Origin: Sphingomonas sp.
GTDB lineage: Bacteria > Pseudomonadota > Alphaproteobacteria > Sphingomonadales > Sphingomonadaceae
Direction: 5' to 3'
NCBI RefSeq assembly: GCF_003248515.1
Contig: NZ_QFOB01000004.1
Coordinates: forward strand, 310,001 to 374,000
Length of the DNA stretch: 64,000 nucleotides
The position numbers were made by a program, and so were the translations under genes. Shown here piece after piece: positions 37,886 to 46,490 of the stretch (positions are counted from its first letter, which is position 1; each line of letters starts with the position of its first letter). A model generated the notes under the pieces. It was not told the origin of the DNA. It did no database searches and saw nothing but the letters and a program-made list of their open reading frames with translations.

Positions 37886-37901
37886 CTGAAAATGCCTTCA
37901 G
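37886..37901 (-). promoter_or_regulatory. CTGAA-N6-TTCAG element, TonB receptor promoter
   Basis: A perfect inverted repeat, CTGAA-AATGCC-TTCAG, 55-70 bp upstream of the receptor start. The same arms with the same 6-bp spacer occur in front of the alcohol dehydrogenase (50062-50077). A dimeric regulator such as the adjacent OmpR-type protein is a possible ligand. Confidence 0.5.
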
Positions 37902-37906
37902 AAACC

Positions 37907-37921
37907 CTGCTACCTTGGGTC
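37907..37921 (-). promoter_or_regulatory. CCCAAGGT element, TonB receptor promoter
   Basis: GACCCAAGGTAGCAG on the minus strand, 76-90 bp before the receptor ATG and 5 bp from the CTGAA repeat. It shares its first ten bases with the ADH-promoter copy. It overlaps the last codons of the response regulator gene, so chance coding identity must be considered. Confidence 0.45.
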
Positions 37922-38596
37922 TGTCTCCGTTCGCCAGGCGAGGCGAAAGCCCTGCCCGCGCACCGTTTCGATCGCCAGCAACGTGCCCGCCGCCGCAAGC
38001 CTGCGCCGCAGCGAGCCGATATGCACGTCCAGCACATTATCGGTCACGTCCGCTTCCCCGCCCCAGATCGCATCGATCAGGCATTGGCGCCCGATAATGC
38101 CATGCTTGGAGCGGACGAGCTGGAACAGCAGATCGAAAGCCTTGCCGCCAAGCGGGATCGGCCGGCCGACGCAGCGCGCCTCACGCTGCACTGGATCCAC
38201 CGTAAGATCCCCCAGACGCAGGGGCTCCGGCGCGCGCTCCGCCACGCGCCGCTCGATCACGCGCAGGCGCGCGACCAGTTCCTCGAAGGCGAAGGGCTTG
38301 GCCAGATAATCGTCCGCGCCGGCATCGAACCCGTCGAGCCTGTCCTGCAACTGATCCCGCGCGGTGAGCATCAGCACCGGGATACTGTCCGTCTCCCGCA
38401 GCTTGCGGCACACCTCCAGGCCATCGCCGTCGGGCAGGCCGAGATCCAGCAGCACGGCATCGAAGCGCCGTGTCGCCGCCAGCGTGTGCACGCGCGCCGC
38501 CGTCCGCTCCCACGCCACCTGATGCCCGCGCGCGGCGAGCCCCCGATTGACGAACCGGCCGATGCCGGCATCGTCCTCCACCAGCAGGATATTCAT
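37910..38596 (-). CDS. OmpR/PhoB-family response regulator
   Basis: A 228-aa regulator. The receiver domain has Asp51 as phosphoacceptor (LLDLGLPDGDG) and Lys100 (AKPFAF). The winged-helix DNA-binding domain from about residue 130 ends with TVRGQGFRL. Its ATG overlaps the kinase stop as ATGA. It probably controls the downstream TonB receptor, whose promoter contains the CTGAA-N6-TTCAG repeat, and perhaps the alcohol dehydrogenase. Confidence 0.92.
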   Translation of the reverse strand: MNILLVEDDAGIGRFVNRGLAARGHQVAWERTAARVHTLAATRRFDAVLLDLGLPDGDGLEVCRKLRETDSIPVLMLTARDQLQDRLDGFDAGADDYLAKPFAFEELVARLRVIERRVAERAPEPLRLGDLTVDPVQREARCVGRPIPLGGKAFDLLFQLVRSKHGIIGRQCLIDAIWGGEADVTDNVLDVHIGSLRRRLAAAGTLLAIETVRGQGFRLAWRTETDPR

Positions 38597-39864
38597 GCGG
38601 CCCTCGCCTGCGGAGAAAATGGTGCCAGCGGCAGGCTGATCGCGATCCGGCAGCCGCCTGCGGGATCATTGGCCGCGCGGATCGCACCGCCATGCTGCTC
38701 CACCACCCATCGCGCAAGCGCGAGGCCGAGCCCCGTGCCGCCGCGCATCCGGCCCTCGCCAGCCTGATAATACGCATCGAAGAGGCGGGGCAGATCGGCC
38801 GGCATCACGCCCGCGCCCTGATCCACAATCTCGATCGCCGCCTGGCCATCCGCCTCTCCCACGCTGAGCGAGAGCGTGCCACCGATCGGCGAGAATTTCA
38901 CGCCATTATCCAGCACGGCGAGCAGGGCCTGCCCCAGCCAGCGCGCATCGCCGAGAATCTCCAACGGCGCCGACGGGGCCGCCAGCGCGAGCCGCACCTC
39001 GGAGGAATGGGCGAAGGCGGTCGCCGCATCGCCCGTCGCCGCGACGAGCGCGACCAGATCGATCGGCGCGCGATCGAGATGGAGCCGACCGTCCGCCGCG
39101 CTCGACAGGCCGAGCAGTTCCTCGATCCGGTGGCCGAGGAAATCGGCGTTGGCGACGACATGGGAAAGGGCCGCCCGCAGATCCGCGATCGAGGCGCCGG
39201 GATCCGCCAGCGAAACCTCCGCCTCGCCGCGCATCACGGTGACGGGGGTGCGCAATTCGTGGCTGGCCTTGGCGAAGAAGAGCCGACGGGAGGCATCGAT
39301 CGCCCGAAGATCCGCCGTGCGCGCCTCCACCTCGCCGGCGAGGCGCCGGTTGGCACGGGTGAGCGCGACGCTCCCGGCAAGCGCCGCCGAGATGGCGAAG
39401 CCGGCGAGGATCGAAGCGAGGATCGTGGTGCGCGTGCGCATCCCCGTCATCGCCGCGGCCACTCCGGCCGCCTCGCCCTGTTCGCGGCGGGAAATCGCAT
39501 CGGCGCTGGCGATCAGCCGATCGCGCGGTCCGCCGGCCAGCGCCAGCCTGACGAGGCGATCCGCCTCGGCCCCCTCTTCCCGCTGGGCGGCGATCGCCGC
39601 GGGATCAGCTTCGAGCAGGCGCAGTTCGGCGTCGATCGAGGCGCGATATTGCCGCGCGGCCCCCTCCACCTCGGCCCGTGAGGCACCTTCGGCCACGAGC
39701 GCCTCGATCCGAGAGACGGCGGCGAGCTGCGACTGCGCGATCATCGCGCGCTCCAGATGCCGGCTGGCGGCCGCCATACTGAGCAGAAAGGCCGCCAGGA
39801 GGGCGAGCAGCGAGACGACGAGCGCAGCCAGCAGCGCCGCACCGGTCAGGTTGAGGCGCTGCAT
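38593..39864 (-). CDS. Two-component sensor histidine kinase
   Basis: A 423-aa inner-membrane kinase with helices at about 8-33 and 148-168 flanking a periplasmic sensor region of about 110 residues rich in Ala, Glu and Arg. The H-box FFAKASHELRTP has His202. N-box (AVLDNGVKFSP), G-boxes (GAGVMP, GTGLGLAL) and the ATP-lid are present. It lies 24 bp after the EthD gene and is translationally coupled to the response regulator. The periplasmic domain suggests sensing of an external or periplasmic signal tied to alcohol oxidation. Confidence 0.9.
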   Translation of the reverse strand: MQRLNLTGAALLAALVVSLLALLAAFLLSMAAASRHLERAMIAQSQLAAVSRIEALVAEGASRAEVEGAARQYRASIDAELRLLEADPAAIAAQREEGAEADRLVRLALAGGPRDRLIASADAISRREQGEAAGVAAAMTGMRTRTTILASILAGFAISAALAGSVALTRANRRLAGEVEARTADLRAIDASRRLFFAKASHELRTPVTVMRGEAEVSLADPGASIADLRAALSHVVANADFLGHRIEELLGLSSAADGRLHLDRAPIDLVALVAATGDAATAFAHSSEVRLALAAPSAPLEILGDARWLGQALLAVLDNGVKFSPIGGTLSLSVGEADGQAAIEIVDQGAGVMPADLPRLFDAYYQAGEGRMRGGTGLGLALARWVVEQHGGAIRAANDPAGGCRIAISLPLAPFSPQARAA

Positions 39865-39888
39865 CTCCCGCGTCCCGCAGCGCGGCGC

Positions 39889-40191
39889 CTAGGGCGCCAC
39901 GCCGCGCGAGATGACCGGGCCGATATCCGTGAAATTGGCGAGATCGGCCAGCACGGCGGGCGTCTCGGGCGAACCGAGCGCGACGCCGATCGCCTCTTCG
40001 GACCCGAAGGCCAGAAGTGCGATCGCCGCCTCGGAAGCACCTGCGCCGGCGGGGAAATAGGCCTCCGCCGACAACAGGCCATATTGGCCCCAGTTCTTCA
40101 CCACGAGCGGAAGGTGGGTTTCGACATAATAGTCGCGATCGAAGCGATCGCCCCCGGCCTTCGGATAGGTGACGAACAGGGCCGCGGTCAT
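39889..40191 (-). CDS. EthD-domain protein
   Basis: A 100-aa dimeric alpha-beta barrel protein. FVTYPKAGGDRFDRDYYVETHLPLV carries the EthD signature, with the conserved His in THLPLV. EthD proteins occur in many oxidation pathways but have no firm biochemical role. It overlaps the pseudoazurin stop as ATGA and precedes the sensor kinase. No signal peptide, so cytosolic. Confidence 0.8.
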   Translation of the reverse strand: MTAALFVTYPKAGGDRFDRDYYVETHLPLVVKNWGQYGLLSAEAYFPAGAGASEAAIALLAFGSEEAIGVALGSPETPAVLADLANFTDIGPVISRGVAP

Positions 40192-40631
40192 TTGGCGCTG
40201 GCCAGCATCGGCGCCATCCGCTTCTTGGCGAGCGGCGGCAGGGACGCGGCGGCGGCAGCGGCGGCGTTCGGCGACGGCCCCTTGCCCACCTTCACCAGCG
40301 CGACCATGCCCATCGAGAAATGCGGTAGGCACTTGATACCGTAGAGGCCCGGCTTGGTGACGGTGAGGACATATTCCTTGTTCATCGCGCCGTTCGGCTC
40401 GCTCACGCCTTCGGGCATGATCGCGGGGATCGGCTGCGCGTTATGCCCCATGTCGGTGGGCATGAAGTGGATCTTGTCGCCGGGCGCCGCCTGAATGAAG
40501 GACGGTTCGAACACCATCGCGCCGCCGGTGCCCTGATTCTTCATCTGGACCGTGATGTCCTTGGCGAGAGCGGGGCTTGCGAGGGTCGCGGCGCCGAACA
40601 GAAGTGCCGCGAGCGGCCTGGCAAAACGCAT
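40188..40631 (-). CDS. Pseudoazurin-like cupredoxin
   Basis: A 147-aa periplasmic blue-copper protein. The signal peptide MRFARPLAALLFGAATLASPALA is followed by a cupredoxin fold whose type-1 copper ligands are all visible: His63 (MGHN), Cys101, His104 and Met109 (KCLPHFSMGM). The C+3 His and C+8 Met spacing is that of pseudoazurin. The tail is extended by an Ala-rich segment and a basic end. It is a plausible electron acceptor or shuttle for the alcohol dehydrogenase, complementing the cytochrome c. It is divergent from the aldehyde dehydrogenase gene. AGAGAGGAATG gives a good ribosome site. Confidence 0.9.
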   Translation of the reverse strand: MRFARPLAALLFGAATLASPALAKDITVQMKNQGTGGAMVFEPSFIQAAPGDKIHFMPTDMGHNAQPIPAIMPEGVSEPNGAMNKEYVLTVTKPGLYGIKCLPHFSMGMVALVKVGKGPSPNAAAAAAASLPPLAKKRMAPMLASAK

Positions 40632-40692
40632 AAAGGCATTCCTCTCTAACTGAATTGACCAAAAAACAGCATGGGCGCGAGCCCCTACCAAT

Positions 40693-40708
40693 AGCCCAAT
40701 GGTGCAAT
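40693..40708 (+). promoter_or_regulatory. Imperfect CCCAAGGT-type element, aldehyde dehydrogenase promoter
   Basis: AGCCCAATGGTGCAAT reads with the aldehyde dehydrogenase gene, 83-98 bp before its ATG, the same distance as in the other island promoters. It needs a one-base insertion to align with GGCCCAAGGTCCAAT, so it is a weaker site. Confidence 0.35.
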
Positions 40709-40790
40709 AGGCCACCCCGCCACCTGCATGCAACGCTCGGCACCGAAGCACGATCGTACGACTCGATCGGCACATGCCTCTGGGAGAGTG

Positions 40791-42314
40791 ATGATGTTGC
40801 AACAGACCATCGATCAGCTGAAGGGCGATGTCGTCATTCGGCCGAAATACGATAATTTCATCGGCGGCGATTGGGTCGCCCCGGTCGAGGGCCGCTATTT
40901 CGACAATCTCTCGCCCATCACCGGCAAGACGGTGTGCCAGATCGCGCGCGGCACCGCCGCCGACATCGAGCTGGCGCTGGACGCTGCCCACGCCGCGAAG
41001 GAAAAGTGGGGCCGGATGTCCCCGCAGGAGCGCGCCCGCATCCTGCTGAAAATCGCCGACCGGATGGAGGAGAAGCTCGATCTGCTCGCGCTCGTCGAGA
41101 CGATCGACAATGGCAAGCCGATCCGCGAGACGACGCATGCCGATCTTCCGCTCGCCGTGGATCATTTCCGCTATTTCGCCGGCTGCCTGCGCGCGCAGGA
41201 AGGCTCGATCGCGGAAATCGATCACGACACGATCGCCTATCATTTCCATGAGCCGCTGGGCGTCGTCGGCCAGATCATCCCGTGGAATTTCCCGCTGCTG
41301 ATGGCCGTGTGGAAGCTCGCCCCGGCGCTGGCCGCCGGCAATTGCGTGGTCCTGAAGCCCGCCGAACAGACGCCTATGTCGATCATGGTGCTGATGGACG
41401 TGATCGGCGATCTGCTGCCGCCGGGCGTGCTGAACGTCGTCAACGGCTTCGGCATCGAGGCGGGCAAGCCGCTTGCGCAGAACAAGCGCATCGCCAAGAT
41501 CGCCTTCACGGGTGAGACGACGACCGGCCGCCTCATCATGCAATATGCCACCGAGAACCTGATCCCGGTGACGCTGGAGCTGGGCGGCAAGAGCCCGAAC
41601 ATCTTCTTCGCGGACGTGATGCAGGAGGATGACGATTTCCTCGACAAGGCGCTCGAGGGCTTCACCATGTTCGCGCTGAACCAGGGCGAGATCTGCACCT
41701 GCCCCAGCCGCGCGATCGTGCACGAGAGCATCTATGATCGCTTCATCGAGAAGGCGATCGCCCGCGTCCAGAAGATCAAGCAGGGCAGCCCGCTGGATGC
41801 CGCGACGATGATCGGCGCGCAGGCATCGAACGATCAGCTCGAGAAGATCCTCTCCTACATCGATATCGGCCGTGGCGAGGGCGCCAAGGTGCTGACCGGC
41901 GGAACCCGCGCGCAGCTGGAGGGCGAGCTGGCCGGTGGCTATTATGTCACGCCGACTGTGCTTGAGGGGCACAACAAGATGCGCGTCTTCCAGGAGGAGA
42001 TTTTCGGCCCGGTTCTGGCCGTGACCACCTTCAAGGATGAGGCGGACGCGCTCGCGATCGCCAATGACACGCTGTACGGCCTGGGCGCCGGCGTCTGGAG
42101 TCGCAACGGTACGACCGCCTATCGCATGGGCCGCGGCATCCAGGCCGGTCGCGTCTGGACCAACTGCTATCACGCCTATCCGGCCCATGCGGCGTTCGGC
42201 GGGTACAAGCAGTCCGGCATCGGTCGCGAAACGCACAAGATGATGCTCGATCACTATCAGCAGACCAAGAACCTGCTGGTGAGCTACAGCCCGAAGGCGC
42301 TCGGCTTCTTCTGA
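40791..42314 (+). CDS. Acetaldehyde dehydrogenase, ExaC/AcoD/AldB type
   Basis: A 507-aa NAD-dependent aldehyde dehydrogenase that oxidises the aldehyde formed by the quinoprotein alcohol dehydrogenase to the acid. The cofactor region is IIPWNFPLLMAVWKLAPAL. Glu263 (LELGGKSPN) is the general base and Cys302 in NQGEICTCPSR is the catalytic Cys. The NQGEICTCPSR and YHAYPAHAAFGGYKQSG segments are typical of the acetaldehyde group that pairs with DUF779 proteins, as here. ATG 40791 follows GGGAGAG. Confidence 0.92.
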   Translation: MMLQQTIDQLKGDVVIRPKYDNFIGGDWVAPVEGRYFDNLSPITGKTVCQIARGTAADIELALDAAHAAKEKWGRMSPQERARILLKIADRMEEKLDLLALVETIDNGKPIRETTHADLPLAVDHFRYFAGCLRAQEGSIAEIDHDTIAYHFHEPLGVVGQIIPWNFPLLMAVWKLAPALAAGNCVVLKPAEQTPMSIMVLMDVIGDLLPPGVLNVVNGFGIEAGKPLAQNKRIAKIAFTGETTTGRLIMQYATENLIPVTLELGGKSPNIFFADVMQEDDDFLDKALEGFTMFALNQGEICTCPSRAIVHESIYDRFIEKAIARVQKIKQGSPLDAATMIGAQASNDQLEKILSYIDIGRGEGAKVLTGGTRAQLEGELAGGYYVTPTVLEGHNKMRVFQEEIFGPVLAVTTFKDEADALAIANDTLYGLGAGVWSRNGTTAYRMGRGIQAGRVWTNCYHAYPAHAAFGGYKQSGIGRETHKMMLDHYQQTKNLLVSYSPKALGFF

Positions 42315-42336
42315 GCCGGCGCCCACGGCCAGTCCG

Positions 42337-42357
42337 ATCCCGAATGGGGTTCGGGAT
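42337..42357 (+). terminator. Hairpin after the aldehyde dehydrogenase gene
   Basis: An 8-bp stem, ATCCCGAA/TTCGGGAT, around a 5-nt loop, 22 bp past the stop. There is no U-tract. It may reduce rather than stop read-through into the DUF779 gene. Confidence 0.4.
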
Positions 42358-42564
42358 GTCCGGGAGGCTCCGCCCCCCTCTTGGCAGACCCAGGAGCCTT
42401 CCGGACATTTTGTTCGAAACCATATCTCCGTGCGCGGCCGGCCTTTCGAAGCGCCGCCCTTCTTTCCGCGATCGATGAGCGGGAGAGATCACGCTTCGAC
42501 AGACCCCCGCGCAAACGGATAGCCCGGGCCGGCCCAATGCCGCCCCCGTCAGGCCGATCGCGCA

Positions 42565-42954
42565 ATGACACTTCCGCCCCGCATTCTTTCCACGCCCGAA
42601 GCCGATGCGCTGATCGCACGGCTGACCGCCCAGCATGGCCCGCTGATGTTTCACCAGTCGGGCGGGTGCTGCGATGGATCGGCACCCATGTGCTATCCGG
42701 CGGGCGAGTTCCGCACCGGCGCGCAGGATGTGCTGCTGGGTCACATAGCGGGCGACGTGCCCGTATGGATCGGGGCGGCGCAGTTCGAATATTGGCAACA
42801 CACACAGGTCACGATCGATGTCGTGCCCGGTCGTGGCGCCGGCTTCTCGCTGGAAGGCCCCGAGGGCCTGCGCTTCATGATCCGCAGCCGTGTCTTCACC
42901 GATGAGGAATCGGATGCCCTGGAGGCCGGCCCACCCCCGGTTCGCGGGGGATGA
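42565..42954 (+). CDS. DUF779 protein associated with acetaldehyde dehydrogenase
   Basis: A 129-aa cytosolic protein with the DUF779 Cys motif SGGCCDGSAPMC at about residues 32-44 and YWQHTQVTIDVVPGRGAGFSLE. Genes of this family sit next to AcoD/ExaC-type aldehyde dehydrogenases in many proteobacteria. The Cys cluster suggests metal binding, but the role is unknown. It follows the dehydrogenase after a 250-bp gap and overlaps the FIST gene as ATGA. Confidence 0.88.
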   Translation: MTLPPRILSTPEADALIARLTAQHGPLMFHQSGGCCDGSAPMCYPAGEFRTGAQDVLLGHIAGDVPVWIGAAQFEYWQHTQVTIDVVPGRGAGFSLEGPEGLRFMIRSRVFTDEESDALEAGPPPVRGG

Positions 42955-44165
42955 GGCAGACTCCCACGGGATGGATGACGTGGCCGCGCGCCGCTGGCAT
43001 AACGCCACCCGTGGAGAGAAAAAAAGAACGATATGAACCGGTCGTCCGCGCCGCGAGCTCGGATCTGGACGATCCGGTCGCGGCGATCGAGTCCGTGTTT
43101 CGCGAACTGGATCCGCCCAGCCTTGCGGGGCTGCTCCTTTTCTGTTCGAGCCGCTACGATCTGGCCGCCGTGGCGGATGCGGTAACCGCGCGGAGCGAGG
43201 GCATCACGGTGATCGGCTGCACCTCTTCCGGAGAGATCAGCCCCAGTGGTCTGCGCGAAGGCACGATCACCGCGATCGGCTTTCCGGCCGAATATTTCAC
43301 CATGTCGGCCATACGCTTCGACGGGCTGGATCATTTCGATGCGAGCCACGCCCATCAGGCGATCCGCGCGCTCGTGGCCAATGCGGCCGAACATTCGCGC
43401 CATCTCGGCCCCCATCCCAGCAGGGCGGCACTCTTCCTCGTCGACGGCCTTTCGCATCGGGAAGAGATGCTGACCGTGACGGTGCAGGATGCGCTGGGCG
43501 AAATCCCGCTCATCGGGGGCTCCTCCGGCGACGGCCTCGATTTCCGCGAGACCTTCGTTTTCCACGAGGGGGTATTCCGCCGCAATGCCGCGCTGATCGC
43601 GATCCTCGCCTCCACGCGGCCCATGCACGCCTTCCGATCCCAGCACTACAAGCCCGGCAACGTGAAGATGGTCATCACCGGGGCCGATCCGGTCGACCGG
43701 ATCGTCCACGAGGTGAATGCAGAGCCTGCCGCGAAGGAATATGCGCGGCTCGTGGGCGTGCCGGTCGACGAACTGGGGCCGGACGTGTTCGCCACCCGCC
43801 CGCCGATGGTGCGCGTGGGCGGCGAATATTATTGCCGCTCGATCCAGTCGGCCAATCCGGATGGCAGCCTGACCTTCTACTGCGCGATCGACGAAGGCGT
43901 GGTAATGACGCTGGGTGAGGCGCATGATGTGATGCACGAGCTGGAAGCCCTGTTCGACGAGCTCGACGCGACAGTTGGCGGCATCGATCGCGTGATCGGT
44001 TTCGATTGCGTGCTCAATTCGGTGGAATTGCGCCAGCGCCAGCTGCGCAGGAACGTATCCGATCTTTTCGCCGCCCATCATGTCGCCGGCTTCAACACCT
44101 ATGGCGAGCAGTTTCATGCGCTGCATGTGAACCAGAGCTTCAGCGGCCTGGCCATCGGGCGATGA
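42951..44165 (+). CDS. FIST-domain sensor protein (NosP-like)
   Basis: A 404-aa protein with FIST N (about 50-240) and FIST C (about 245-395) domains, e.g. VIGCTSSGEISPSG, LIGGSSGDGLDF and GVVMTLGEAHD. In Pseudomonas aeruginosa a FIST protein, NosP, lies next to the NahK/ErcS' kinase in the ethanol-oxidation region and binds heme and NO. The same gene order is seen here. It is cytosolic, since no signal peptide is evident. The start may alternatively be GTG 43011, but the ATG at 42951 overlaps the DUF779 stop and has a G-rich ribosome site. Heme ligation was not assessed. Confidence 0.85.
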   Translation: MRQTPTGWMTWPRAAGITPPVERKKERYEPVVRAASSDLDDPVAAIESVFRELDPPSLAGLLLFCSSRYDLAAVADAVTARSEGITVIGCTSSGEISPSGLREGTITAIGFPAEYFTMSAIRFDGLDHFDASHAHQAIRALVANAAEHSRHLGPHPSRAALFLVDGLSHREEMLTVTVQDALGEIPLIGGSSGDGLDFRETFVFHEGVFRRNAALIAILASTRPMHAFRSQHYKPGNVKMVITGADPVDRIVHEVNAEPAAKEYARLVGVPVDELGPDVFATRPPMVRVGGEYYCRSIQSANPDGSLTFYCAIDEGVVMTLGEAHDVMHELEALFDELDATVGGIDRVIGFDCVLNSVELRQRQLRRNVSDLFAAHHVAGFNTYGEQFHALHVNQSFSGLAIGR

Positions 44166-46420
44166 GCAGCCAGCCCGTCTTCGATCCGCAGGCCGATCGT
44201 ATCGCGGAGCTGGAAGTCGCGCTCGCCAAGGCCGAACGGATCAATCGCGTGCTGATGGACCGGGTCGAGCGATCGATCGATCTGCAAGGCAATGCCTTCT
44301 CCCTGTTCGAAACCGCCATCGCGCTGGAAAGCCGCGTGCGCGATCGCACCGCCGATCTGGAACGCGCGCTCGACGAACTGGCCTCCTCCAACGCCGCCCT
44401 CGCCGTGGCCAAGGAACAGGCGGACGGCGCGGAACGGCGCCTGCGCGACGCGATCGACAGCATCAATGAGGGCTTCGCGATCTTCGATGCCGATGATCGG
44501 CTGATCCTGTGCAACGAAACCTATCTGGGCCTGTGGCCGAAGGCCGCCGCCTCGATCGTGCCCGGCCTCACCTATGACGAGATCATCCGCCTGATCGGCG
44601 AAGCGGGCGACAGCCTGGGCGCGCGCGTGGCGCCGGATCGCTGGGTATCGGACCGTCTTGCGCTGCACGGCGTGGCGGAAGGCGGCCATATCCATGTGCT
44701 GGCCGACGGCCGCTGGATCCAGGCCAACGAATTGCGCACCAGCGAGGGCGGCATCGTCGGCGTCTATACCGACATCACCGATGTGAAGGCGGCCGATGCG
44801 CGGCAGCGGGCACATGATCTGGCGCAGAAGACGGCGATGCTCCAGTCCACGCTGGACAATATCCGGCTGGGCGTGGCCGTGTATGATTCCGATCGCCAGC
44901 TGACCGCCTTCAACGGCCCGTTGCTGGCGACGATCGGCCTGCCCGAGGATGGCCTGCCCCTCATCACGAGCCATTCAGGCCTGGTGGAAACCTGCGCGCG
45001 CGTGAACGGTCCGATGGGCGACGATCGCCCACTGGAATGGCTGCCGCTGGGATCGTCCGATGTCGTATCCCAGCGCCGCCACGCGAACGGGCGGCTGGTG
45101 GAGGTGCGGCGCTCAGCCATGGCGGATGGCGGCATGGTGATGAGTTTCGAGGACATCACCGTGCGTCTGGCCGCCGAAGAGGCACTGCGCGAGACGGCCG
45201 AGACGCTCGAGCGGCGCGTGGAGCAGCGCACCGCCGATATTGCGGCGGTCAATGCCAGGCTTCAGCAGGAAATGGGCGAGCGTCTGGCCGCCGAGGCCGC
45301 GATGCGCGGGGCGAAGACGGCGGCCGAGGAAGCCAATCTTTCGAAGACGCGCTTCCTCGCGGCCGCCAGCCACGATCTGCTCCAGCCGCTCAATGCCGCG
45401 CGCCTGTTCGTCTCGGCCATCGCGGAGCGCAGGCTGGCCACGCCGACCCGCGCTCTCGTCCGCCAGACGGGCTCGGCGCTCGATTCCGTCGAGGATCTGC
45501 TGGAAGCGCTGCTGGAAATCTCGAAGCTGGATGCGGGCGCGATCGTGCCCCAGTTCGCGGATTTCCCGATCGCGGAGCTGCTGGGCGCGCTCCGGGCCGA
45601 ATTCGCGCCCGTCGCCCGCGCCCGCGGGCTTGCGTTGCGCATCCCGGCCACCGCGCTGTGGGTCCGTTCGGACATGCGGCTGGTACGGCGCATCCTCCAG
45701 AACCTGCTGTCGAATGCGCTGCGCTATACCGAGCAGGGCCAGGTGGAGCTGCGCTGCCGCAAGCATGGCGATCGGGTGAAGATCGAGGTGATCGATACCG
45801 GCATCGGCATCGCGCCCGAGCATCATGCCGCCGTGTTCGAGGAATTTCGCCGGCTGGACGAAGGTGGGCGCGATCGGGGGCGCGGCATGGGGCTGGGCCT
45901 CGCCATCGTACAGCGCGCCGCGCGCGCGCTGGACACGCGGATCAAGCTCCGTTCGATGCCCGGAGAAGGATCGACCTTCCGCCTCTCCCTGCCGCTCGCG
46001 GCGCCTCAGGCGCTGGCCCCCGCCGCACGGGATCTGCCGCGCCGCCGTGTCGCCGCCGAGCAGAATGTGCTGGTGATCGATAACGAGCCCGCCATTCTGG
46101 AAGGCATGGGCGCGATGCTGGGCGGCTGGGGCTGCCGCGTAACCGGGGTGCGCGATGCCGCCGCCGCGCTGGCCGCGACCGAAAGCGGGCTGCGCCCCGA
46201 TCTGATCCTGGCCGACTATCATCTGGATCACGGCCTGACCGGCGACGATGCAGTGCGCGCGATCCGCGCCCGCCTGGGCGCGGAAATACCCGCGATCATC
46301 ATCACCGCCGATCGGATGCCGGAACTGCGCGAGCAGCTTCTGGCCGCCGGCTTCGATTATCTGACGAAGCCGGTGAAGCCGGCGCAGCTGCGCGCGCTCC
46401 TCAGCCGGCCCGCAGGATAA
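44162..46420 (+). CDS. Hybrid sensor histidine kinase (NahK/ErcS'-like)
   Basis: A 752-aa soluble hybrid kinase. Coiled-coil segments at about 15-100 are followed by two PAS domains (about 95-210 and 228-340) and a further coiled coil. The HisKA domain has His404 in FLAAASHDLLQPLN, a variant H-box shared with NahK-type kinases. A HATPase (DTGIGI, GMGLGL) and a C-terminal receiver with Asp685 (LILADYHLDHG) complete it. Translationally coupled to the FIST gene (ATGA), it probably passes a signal to the LuxR-type regulator of the island through phosphotransfer, as ErcS' does in Pseudomonas. Confidence 0.9.
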   Translation: MSSQPVFDPQADRIAELEVALAKAERINRVLMDRVERSIDLQGNAFSLFETAIALESRVRDRTADLERALDELASSNAALAVAKEQADGAERRLRDAIDSINEGFAIFDADDRLILCNETYLGLWPKAAASIVPGLTYDEIIRLIGEAGDSLGARVAPDRWVSDRLALHGVAEGGHIHVLADGRWIQANELRTSEGGIVGVYTDITDVKAADARQRAHDLAQKTAMLQSTLDNIRLGVAVYDSDRQLTAFNGPLLATIGLPEDGLPLITSHSGLVETCARVNGPMGDDRPLEWLPLGSSDVVSQRRHANGRLVEVRRSAMADGGMVMSFEDITVRLAAEEALRETAETLERRVEQRTADIAAVNARLQQEMGERLAAEAAMRGAKTAAEEANLSKTRFLAAASHDLLQPLNAARLFVSAIAERRLATPTRALVRQTGSALDSVEDLLEALLEISKLDAGAIVPQFADFPIAELLGALRAEFAPVARARGLALRIPATALWVRSDMRLVRRILQNLLSNALRYTEQGQVELRCRKHGDRVKIEVIDTGIGIAPEHHAAVFEEFRRLDEGGRDRGRGMGLGLAIVQRAARALDTRIKLRSMPGEGSTFRLSLPLAAPQALAPAARDLPRRRVAAEQNVLVIDNEPAILEGMGAMLGGWGCRVTGVRDAAAALAATESGLRPDLILADYHLDHGLTGDDAVRAIRARLGAEIPAIIITADRMPELREQLLAAGFDYLTKPVKPAQLRALLSRPAG

Positions 46421-46490
46421 ACCGCCCCCGCTCCACCGATCCGGGCGCCCATCGGCCTTCCGACCGACGACGCGCCTCGGCCCTCCCCGA

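Noticed and set aside
42385..42402. A GACCCAGGAGCC stretch upstream of the DUF779 gene as another island element
   Set aside because: It lacks the AAGGT core and needs several mismatches, so it is not counted as a regulon site.
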